A stretch of DNA of 11,901 bases. Source: Gammaproteobacteria bacterium (GTDB lineage Bacteria > Pseudomonadota > Gammaproteobacteria > Arenicellales > UBA868). The notes under the pieces were generated by a model, which was given only the letters and a program-made list of their open reading frames with translations, searched no databases and was not told where the DNA came from. Positions 7,096 through 11,901 of the stretch are shown piece after piece (the stretch's first letter is position 1; each line of letters opens with the position of its first letter). The translations under genes were made by a program, and so were the position numbers. The stretch lies in the NCBI GenBank assembly GCA_003529705.1, contig DPVA01000052.1, positions 1 through 11,901 on the forward strand. The letters run 5' to 3'.

Positions 7096-8099
7096 TGCCG
7101 GGTCCGTTAATGGTGAGTATTGAGGGACTCTCCCTGGATGCATCGACCCGCACAAGACTCTCGCAGGCCGAGATCGGAGGCGTTATCCTTTTTTCCCGAA
7201 ACTTTGTCTCTCCGGGTCAACTCGCCGACCTGACCTCCGAGATTAGGGCGCTTAGGAGTCCCGCACTGTTGATTGCTGTTGATCAGGAAGGAGGACGTGT
7301 CCAGCGCTTCCAGGAGGGATTCACTTCCTTACCCGCGATGGGTGTGATTGGAGAGCGCTACGACGCGGACCCTAACGAAGCCTTGACTCTAGCACGGGCA
7401 ACAGGAATCGTTTTGGCAAGTGAGTTAAGACGGTCGGGAATTGATTTCAGTTTCGCCCCAGTGGTTGATGTGGGCTCAACAAACCGGGCGATTGGTACAA
7501 GGGCTTTTCATCGAGATCCCAACGTTGTCCAGCAGCTTGCTCTGCGGGTGGCAGAGGGAATGACTTACTGCGGTATGCGGTCGGTTGCCAAGCATTTTCC
7601 AGGACACAGCGGGGTACTCGAAGATCCGCATCACGAACTGCCTCGTGACGAAAGAACTCTTGATATGCTCCGTCAGCACGACCTTCGAATCTACGAGAAT
7701 CTCGATCTGGAGTTTATTACGGGAATCATGAGTTGCCACGTCTGTTTCCCAAAAATTGACTCCGTACCCGCGAGCCTTTCTCACCGCCTTCTCACGGGCG
7801 AATTACGGACGCGAATCGGCTTTAAGGGCCCTGTGTTTTCAGACGATCTGATGATGGGCGCGTTGCGTACATTTGGCGATCCAGGTGCCCTGACAACGAT
7901 GGCAATTGAGGCCGGCTGCGACATGGTACTTTTGTGCAATAGTGACTCTGCCACCGACGCAGTACTTGGGGCCCGCAGTTTACCTCCTCTGTCTGAGTCA
8001 GCCCGGGCGAGGCTTGAGAAAATGCGACCGGAGCAGACCGGTCTGCCGAGTTCGGAAACCTTGGAGCAGGCGAGGAGGCTTGTGAGGAACTATGCCTGA
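7095..8099 (+). CDS. nagZ: Beta-N-acetylhexosaminidase, peptidoglycan recycling
   Basis: Cytosolic glycoside hydrolase family 3 enzyme that removes GlcNAc from anhydromuropeptides taken up during wall turnover. Its product can act as the AmpR inducer in species with ampC. The 334 residues show DQEGGRVQRF (63-72), KHFPGH (166-171), the Asp177-Pro-His179 general acid/base dyad, and VFSDDL around Asp250-Asp251, which holds the catalytic nucleophile. No signal peptide is seen, as expected for NagZ. I chose the ATG at 7095: it forms a TAATG junction with kdsB, has an AGGGA-type ribosome-binding site just upstream, and gives an N-terminus that aligns with E. coli NagZ (GP-x-M followed by EG). The frame is open further upstream to 6897, but that part only reads kdsB out of frame. 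The ATG at 7110 is a less likely alternative. It ends 26 bp from the convergent efp stop. Confidence 0.95.
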   Translation: MPGPLMVSIEGLSLDASTRTRLSQAEIGGVILFSRNFVSPGQLADLTSEIRALRSPALLIAVDQEGGRVQRFQEGFTSLPAMGVIGERYDADPNEALTLARATGIVLASELRRSGIDFSFAPVVDVGSTNRAIGTRAFHRDPNVVQQLALRVAEGMTYCGMRSVAKHFPGHSGVLEDPHHELPRDERTLDMLRQHDLRIYENLDLEFITGIMSCHVCFPKIDSVPASLSHRLLTGELRTRIGFKGPVFSDDLMMGALRTFGDPGALTTMAIEAGCDMVLLCNSDSATDAVLGARSLPPLSESARARLEKMRPEQTGLPSSETLEQARRLVRNYA

Positions 8100-8125
8100 G
8101 CCGGCGACGGGTAACCCGCGAGGGG

Positions 8126-8692
8126 CTAAGTATCGGCGCGTTCCATATATTCCCCGTTCTCCGTGTTTACCCGGATCTTGTCTCCGCTATTCACAAAGGA
8201 GGGTACGATTACGCGAAGGCCTGTCTCAACGATCGCCGGTTTACCAGACCCGGCAGCGGTCTGGCCCTTAACGACCGTCTCGGTCTCTGTTACTTGAAGG
8301 ACCACACTTGCTGGAAGCTCAACGCCAATGGGCTGATCGTTGTAGAAGTTGATCTGAACCTCCTCATTTGGTAGCAGAAACGCTGACTGGCCATCGAGGT
8401 CGTTCGCCGAAATGGACAGTTGTTCAAAGGATTCCATATCCATAAATACGAAATCACTGCCCTCTGGGTAAAGGTACTGCATCTGCCGCGGCTCGACATG
8501 GGCCTTTTCAAGTTTGTCTTCGGAGCGAAAACGTTCGTTTAACTTGGTATTATCCGAGATGGCCTTCATTTCAAGTTGCGCAAAGGCGCCGCCTTTGCCC
8601 GGCTTTACGTGTGCCTTTTTCAAGACTCGCCAGAGCTTGCCCTGATATTCAACAAGGTTTCCAATGCGTACGTCTGAAGCTGATATTTTCAT
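8126..8692 (-). CDS. efp: Elongation factor P
   Basis: Binds the ribosome between P and E sites and relieves stalling at polyproline stretches. The 188-residue protein has the three-domain EF-P pattern: an N-terminal KOW-like domain with the KPGKGGA loop (30-36), a central OB fold, and a C-terminal OB fold containing VKGQTA and ending in an ENGEY-type stretch. Lys33 sits where E. coli Lys34 is beta-lysylated, so an EpmA/EpmB-type modification is plausible; those genes are not in the window. I place the start at the ATG whose reading begins MKIS; a 24-codon extension to a TTG at 8764 does not look like EF-P and would cover the promoter. No Shine-Dalgarno sequence is visible before this ATG. 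The sequence resembles alphaproteobacterial EF-P (MKI start, TKLNERFRS, FMD-x-E-S/T-F/Y-EQL) more than the E. coli protein. The gene stands alone on its strand. Confidence 0.95.
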   Translation of the reverse strand: MKISASDVRIGNLVEYQGKLWRVLKKAHVKPGKGGAFAQLEMKAISDNTKLNERFRSEDKLEKAHVEPRQMQYLYPEGSDFVFMDMESFEQLSISANDLDGQSAFLLPNEEVQINFYNDQPIGVELPASVVLQVTETETVVKGQTAAGSGKPAIVETGLRVIVPSFVNSGDKIRVNTENGEYMERADT

Positions 8693-8726
8693 GAAGTTGA
8701 CGGAGCGGCTAACGGCGGCGCACGGG

Positions 8727-8755
8727 ATTCTAATGGTTTGCCGACAGCACAACAA
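8727..8755 (-). promoter_or_regulatory. Predicted sigma70 promoter of efp
   Basis: On the minus strand, TTGTTG (8755-8750) and TAGAAT (8732-8727) are separated by 17 bases, close to the consensus. Transcription would begin near 8720, giving a leader of about 28 bases before the efp ATG. The site lies in the 79-bp divergent gap, so it probably shares regulatory space with the glycosylase operon read the other way. I found no clear + strand promoter for that operon in the same gap, and no LexA box. Confidence 0.55.
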
Positions 8756-8771
8756 CTGAACCAATTAACTT

Positions 8772-9455
8772 ATGTTGGGAAGCAAGATAATCGACGAGCC
8801 TCGGGAACCATTAACCAGCCAGTATTACAACCGGAACTGCGTCAGATGCCCGCGGCTTGTCAGATTTTTGAAGCAAGTACGGGGCCGACACCCTGACTAT
8901 GCTTGCCGGCCCGTACCGTCTTTTGGTGCGCTGGGGTCTCGTTTGCTGATCGTTGGTTTGGCGCCCGGACTCCATGGAGCCAACGCTACGGGACGACCTT
9001 TCACTGGCGATCATGCGGGTATCCTGTTATTCAGGACACTCCACAAATATGGATTCTCTTCGGCCCCGGAATCGATCTCCGGGGATGATCTTTCACTTCA
9101 GGACTGCGCCGTCACCAATGCGGTCAAGTGCCTGCCTCCAGAAAACAAACCTGTGGCCGCAGAGGTGAACACCTGTCGGAGCTTTCTGTTGAATGAGCTG
9201 GAAACAGTGCCGCCGAAGGGGGTGATTCTTGCGCTAGGGAAGGTGGCCCACGATAGCGTCGTCCGAAGTTTTGACCTCAGCCCTGGAAAACTGCGGTTTG
9301 AACATGCGGGAGAGTATCCCGTACCCGGAGGACGTACATTGGTGTCGAGTTACCATTGCAGTCGCTACAACACACAGACCAGGCGTTTGACCCCTGAGAT
9401 GTTTGATCAGGTGTTTGCCCGTGTAAGAGAAGTTTTTACTGAGCAATGCCGGTAG
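8772..9455 (+). CDS. Uracil-DNA glycosylase, family 5 (UDGb-like), Fe-S
   Basis: Predicted to excise uracil, and perhaps other deaminated bases, from DNA at the first step of base excision repair. The 227 residues contain GLAPGLHGANATGR (62-75) followed by FTGDHAG (77-83), the pattern of family 5 enzymes rather than of Ung. A second active-site motif follows at SYHCSRYN (193-200). Cys23, Cys26, Cys120 and Cys135 are spaced as the four ligands of the [4Fe-4S] cluster found in families 4 and 5. NAVKC (116-120) is also typical. The ATG at 8772 is the first in frame and leaves a sensible lead into the first Cys pair; no good ribosome-binding site precedes it. The last 10 bases overlap uvrC. Assignment to the Fe-S UDG superfamily is firm; family 5 over family 4 rests on the GAN-x-TGR motif, and substrate range cannot be read from sequence. 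Confidence 0.9.
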   Translation: MLGSKIIDEPREPLTSQYYNRNCVRCPRLVRFLKQVRGRHPDYACRPVPSFGALGSRLLIVGLAPGLHGANATGRPFTGDHAGILLFRTLHKYGFSSAPESISGDDLSLQDCAVTNAVKCLPPENKPVAAEVNTCRSFLLNELETVPPKGVILALGKVAHDSVVRSFDLSPGKLRFEHAGEYPVPGGRTLVSSYHCSRYNTQTRRLTPEMFDQVFARVREVFTEQCR

Positions 9456-11257
9456 ACAAAGAGAAAGTTGTTAAAGGACTAGCCCGCGGACCTGGGGTCT
9501 ATGTAATGCGTAACGCCCAGGAGAATGTCCTTTATGTTGGCAAAGCCAGGAATCTGAAGGCTCGATTATCGAGTTACTTTAATGCGCCACAGGAAAACGG
9601 CCGACTCAGATTAATGATGAGCCAAGTTGAAGGAATTGAAATCCAACGAACCCGAACAGAAACTGAAGCGCTCCTTCTGGAATGCAATCTCATCAAGGAG
9701 CTGCGACCGAAGTTCAACATACTGCTGCGGGACGACAAGAGTTATCCCTACTTAAAGGTATCGACCACTGAACAATTCCCGAGGCTGTCATTCTACCGAG
9801 GTAGCACCAATGTTGCGGATCATCTATTCGGCCCTTACGCTAACGCCGGTTCAGTGAGAATCATGTTAGCGCAACTTCAGAAGGTTATCCCAATACGTCA
9901 GTGCGACAACAACACTTTTCGAAACCGTAGTCGCCCGTGTCTCCAATATCAGATCGGTCGGTGCTCTGCACCTTGCGTGGGGCTGATATCGGAAGATGAT
10001 TATGACGAAGACGTAAGGGAGTTGATGCTGCTTCTCGACGGCAAAGATACCGAGATTAGTGACACCTTTGCTCGCAAGATGGACGAGGCAGCGGTGGCGC
10101 AGGACTATGAGTCGGCCGCGAAATATCGCGATCGAATTCTCGCACTTCGAATCCTCCAAGAACGTCAGTACATATCAAGTGGCCACCATAATGCGGACGT
10201 TGCCTTACTTGTTCGTGAGGGAGGTATCGCCGCGTTTTCCATAATGAAAATTCGAGGCGGCCATAATCTCGGGAGTCGTCATTACTCCCACAAGAATCCC
10301 TTGGATCGCCTGGAAGGGGAGGTGCTCCAGAAACTCCTCTTACAGCATTATCAGAATCATCCGGTTCCGAGCGAGGTTGTTGTCATGCCATCAGTCCCGG
10401 AACCCCAATTACTTGAAGATGCGCTCAGCGAAATCGCGCAACAGCGCGTTCAAATAAAGTCGCGGGTCCGTGGTATCAGAGCACAGTGGCTACAGATGGC
10501 AAGTCTCAATGTGACAGACCATCTGAAACGTCAACTGGCTTCGGACGCAGACCATCTCGAACGGCTCCAAGCGCTAAAAAAACTGCTCGGTCACTCCGAG
10601 CGACTGGAACGAATCGAGTGTTTCGACACAAGCCACAGCGCAGGGGAGTTTCCGGTCGCGTCATGCGTAGTGTTCGATTCTTCTGGCCCTGTGCCGAGTG
10701 AGTATCGGCGGTTTAATATAAGAGGGGTAAGCCCGGGTGATGATTTTGCTGCAATGGAACAAGTGGTCGGCCGCCGCATCGCACGCGTCAATAAGGGAAC
10801 GGCAATTCGGCCTGATCTCATGGTCATTGATGGAGGCCCGGGCCAGCTCACGCGGGCACGAAAAGCGCTGGAAGAAAATCTGGCATCCGATGTAGCACTT
10901 ATTGGAATCGCGAAAGGGTACGGTAGACGTCCGGGGCGGGAAAGTCTTTATCTTCCGGGGTGCAAATCCCCTTTGCTACTCGATCCCAGCTCTCCGGCGC
11001 ATCTGCTCTTGCGGCAGATTCGGGATGAGGCCCACCGGTTTGCGATTACTGGACATCGAAAAAAAAGAAATGCATCGCGTACCAAATCAAAGGTTGAGGA
11101 TATCCCGGGAATCGGTACGAAAAAGCGTCAGGCGTTATTGCGTCATTTCGGGGGAATCAAGCTGCTCGAGCGAGCTACCATCGAGGATCTTGTCCAAGTA
11201 GATGGAATCAATGTTAATCTCGCTCAGCGTCTTGTTGACCACTTTCGCACGGGCTGA
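9446..11257 (+). CDS. uvrC: Excinuclease ABC subunit C
   Basis: Makes the two incisions flanking a lesion in nucleotide excision repair after UvrA/UvrB mark the site. The 603 residues hold, in order, a GIY-YIG nuclease domain (about 14-92; GVY at 17-19, YVG at 30-32), a Cys cluster, a UVR domain that binds UvrB (about 203-237), an RNase H-like nuclease domain, and tandem helix-hairpin-helix motifs at the end (about 550-600, starting EDIPGIG). Cys153, Cys165, Cys173 and Cys177 match the four E. coli Cys residues reported to bind an Fe-S cluster. The second nuclease domain shows CFDTSH with Asp394, VASCVVF, and GHRKKR. Length and all domains are normal. The ATG lies 10 nt inside the preceding glycosylase gene, implying coupled translation. 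pgsA follows immediately. Confidence 0.97.
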   Translation: MPVDKEKVVKGLARGPGVYVMRNAQENVLYVGKARNLKARLSSYFNAPQENGRLRLMMSQVEGIEIQRTRTETEALLLECNLIKELRPKFNILLRDDKSYPYLKVSTTEQFPRLSFYRGSTNVADHLFGPYANAGSVRIMLAQLQKVIPIRQCDNNTFRNRSRPCLQYQIGRCSAPCVGLISEDDYDEDVRELMLLLDGKDTEISDTFARKMDEAAVAQDYESAAKYRDRILALRILQERQYISSGHHNADVALLVREGGIAAFSIMKIRGGHNLGSRHYSHKNPLDRLEGEVLQKLLLQHYQNHPVPSEVVVMPSVPEPQLLEDALSEIAQQRVQIKSRVRGIRAQWLQMASLNVTDHLKRQLASDADHLERLQALKKLLGHSERLERIECFDTSHSAGEFPVASCVVFDSSGPVPSEYRRFNIRGVSPGDDFAAMEQVVGRRIARVNKGTAIRPDLMVIDGGPGQLTRARKALEENLASDVALIGIAKGYGRRPGRESLYLPGCKSPLLLDPSSPAHLLLRQIRDEAHRFAITGHRKKRNASRTKSKVEDIPGIGTKKRQALLRHFGGIKLLERATIEDLVQVDGINVNLAQRLVDHFRTG

Positions 11258-11260
11258 TTG

Positions 11261-11833
11261 ATGCGCTGGACCATCTCAAACATGCTAACGCTGCTACGAG
11301 TGGCGTTAATCCCTGTGATCGCTGCGCTTTATCTTGGTGGAGCATCAGGCTACCTCACTGCGGGGGTCTTCTTGTTAGCGGGGGTGACGGACTGGGCAGA
11401 CGGGTATCTTGCCCGGCAACGGAACGAGGAGTCGCCTTTTGGCGCCTTTCTTGACCCCGTGGCAGATAAATTAATGGTATCGGCAGTTTTGGTATTGATG
11501 GCGGCGGATCCGCAGATGCGCCAGGAGGTATTCAGTCCGGCGCTTTTCACCATTATCGTTGCGATAATCATCGGTCGGGAAATCACGATCTCAGCGCTAC
11601 GTGAATGGATGGCAGAACTTGGCAGAAGGGGAGTGGTTGCTGTTGGCGGAATTGGCAAGGTGAAGACGACTTTACAGTTTGTCGCAATTACCGTTTTACT
11701 CTTCGCGCAGGCTGGGTTACAGAAATGGATGGTCGTTTTTGGGGAAGTCCTTCTGTATGCCGCCGGCGCGTTGACGCTTTGGTCTATGATTGTCTATCTT
11801 CGAGGAGCATGGCCCTCTTTGTCGGCACGTTAA
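11261..11833 (+). CDS. pgsA: CDP-diacylglycerol-glycerol-3-phosphate 3-phosphatidyltransferase
   Basis: Inner-membrane enzyme making phosphatidylglycerophosphate from CDP-diacylglycerol and glycerol 3-phosphate, the committed step to phosphatidylglycerol and cardiolipin. The CDP-alcohol phosphotransferase signature is complete: Asp47-Gly48, Ala51-Arg52, eight residues, Gly61, Asp65 and Asp69. REITISALREWMAELG further on is nearly the same as in E. coli PgsA. Several hydrophobic helices are predicted (for example about 10-28, 71-90 and 165-185). I chose the ATG at 11261 (190 residues). The frame also opens with TTG at 11258, directly after the uvrC stop, so one extra residue is possible. There is no visible Shine-Dalgarno sequence, consistent with reinitiation after uvrC. 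No terminator separates it from the tRNA promoter downstream. uvrC-pgsA-tRNA-Gly is a known proteobacterial order. Confidence 0.96.
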   Translation: MRWTISNMLTLLRVALIPVIAALYLGGASGYLTAGVFLLAGVTDWADGYLARQRNEESPFGAFLDPVADKLMVSAVLVLMAADPQMRQEVFSPALFTIIVAIIIGREITISALREWMAELGRRGVVAVGGIGKVKTTLQFVAITVLLFAQAGLQKWMVVFGEVLLYAAGALTLWSMIVYLRGAWPSLSAR

Positions 11834-11843
11834 TTTTCTCAAC

Positions 11844-11871
11844 TTGACAAGGGGTTCGAGCCCGATAGAAT
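11844..11871 (+). promoter_or_regulatory. Predicted sigma70 promoter of the tRNA-Gly gene
   Basis: TTGACA (11844-11849), a perfect -35 match, and TAGAAT (11866-11871), one base off the -10 consensus, are separated by 16 bases. Transcription would start near 11878, leaving about 6 bases before the mature tRNA end. The position just upstream of a tRNA gene and the strength of both boxes fit a stable-RNA promoter. The bases after the -10 (TCTCGGTCC) are moderately GC-rich, as in stringently controlled promoters, but this is only suggestive. Confidence 0.75.
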
Positions 11872-11884
11872 TCTCGGTCCTCGT

Positions 11885-11901
11885 GCGGGAATAGCTCAGT
11901 T
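11885..11901 (+). tRNA. tRNA-Gly, 5' part only, cut by window end
   Basis: The last 17 bases, GCGGGAATAGCTCAGTT, are the acceptor 5' strand and the start of the D arm. As I recall it, they are identical to the beginning of E. coli tRNA-Gly(GCC), glyW. The place directly after uvrC-pgsA and a strong promoter supports this. The anticodon lies outside the window, so GCC is inferred. Confidence 0.85.

Noticed and set aside
8108..8118. CGGG-TAA-CCCG hairpin as an intrinsic terminator
   Set aside because: The stem is short and neither strand has a following U-run.
8693..8764. 24-residue N-terminal extension of EF-P from a TTG
   Set aside because: It would start upstream of the predicted transcription start, covers the -10 box and has no likeness to EF-P.
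8693..8771. SOS (LexA) control of the glycosylase-uvrC operon
   Set aside because: No CTGT-N8-ACAG-like box is present in the gap on either strand.
11850..11865. T-arm-like GGTTCGAGCC in the tRNA promoter spacer, as a remnant of an upstream tRNA
   Set aside because: Only two base pairs of a T-stem can form, no acceptor or anticodon arm precedes it, and the stretch fits as a promoter spacer.

Overview
This window reads as ordinary chromosomal housekeeping DNA from a gammaproteobacterium. Two gene orders support that placement. The first is comEC-exbB-exbD-msbA-lpxK-kdsB, a lipopolysaccharide (LPS) cluster I recall from Pseudomonas and Xanthomonas relatives. The second is uvrC-pgsA followed by tRNA-Gly, as in Escherichia and its relatives. 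The last 17 bases match the 5' end of gammaproteobacterial tRNA-Gly(GCC), and PgsA and UvrC look close to the E. coli proteins. The lineage is not enteric: its EF-P resembles the alphaproteobacterial form, and it carries a family 5 (UDGb-like) uracil-DNA glycosylase. Base composition is slightly GC-rich by eye and even across the window. I saw no mobile element, CRISPR array, phage gene or long repeat.

Region 1 (82-8099, all + strand) is an envelope cluster. comEC encodes a DNA-uptake channel and is followed by a 100-bp gap. Then come exbB, exbD, msbA, lpxK, kdsB and nagZ, with stop/start overlaps of 4, 4 and 4 nt, a gap of 8 nt and an overlap of 1 nt. LpxK phosphorylates the lipid A precursor, KdsB activates Kdo for attachment to it, and MsbA flips the finished lipid A-core across the inner membrane. 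ExbB/ExbD form a proton-driven motor module. NagZ recycles peptidoglycan in the cytoplasm and is translationally joined to kdsB.

Region 2 (8126-8755, - strand) is a lone efp gene with its own sigma70-like promoter. It converges on nagZ across 26 bp and diverges from the next gene across 79 bp.

Region 3 (8772-11901, + strand) is a DNA-repair and phospholipid operon. It holds a UDGb-type glycosylase, uvrC overlapping it by 10 nt, and pgsA 3 nt after uvrC. It is followed by a near-consensus promoter and the start of a tRNA-Gly gene that runs off the window.

I did not find a convincing undescribed system. The points most worth checking are a changed metal-binding motif in ComEC, the alphaproteobacterial look of EF-P, a shortened segment before the ABC signature in MsbA, and the packing of base- and nucleotide-excision repair genes into one overlapping unit.
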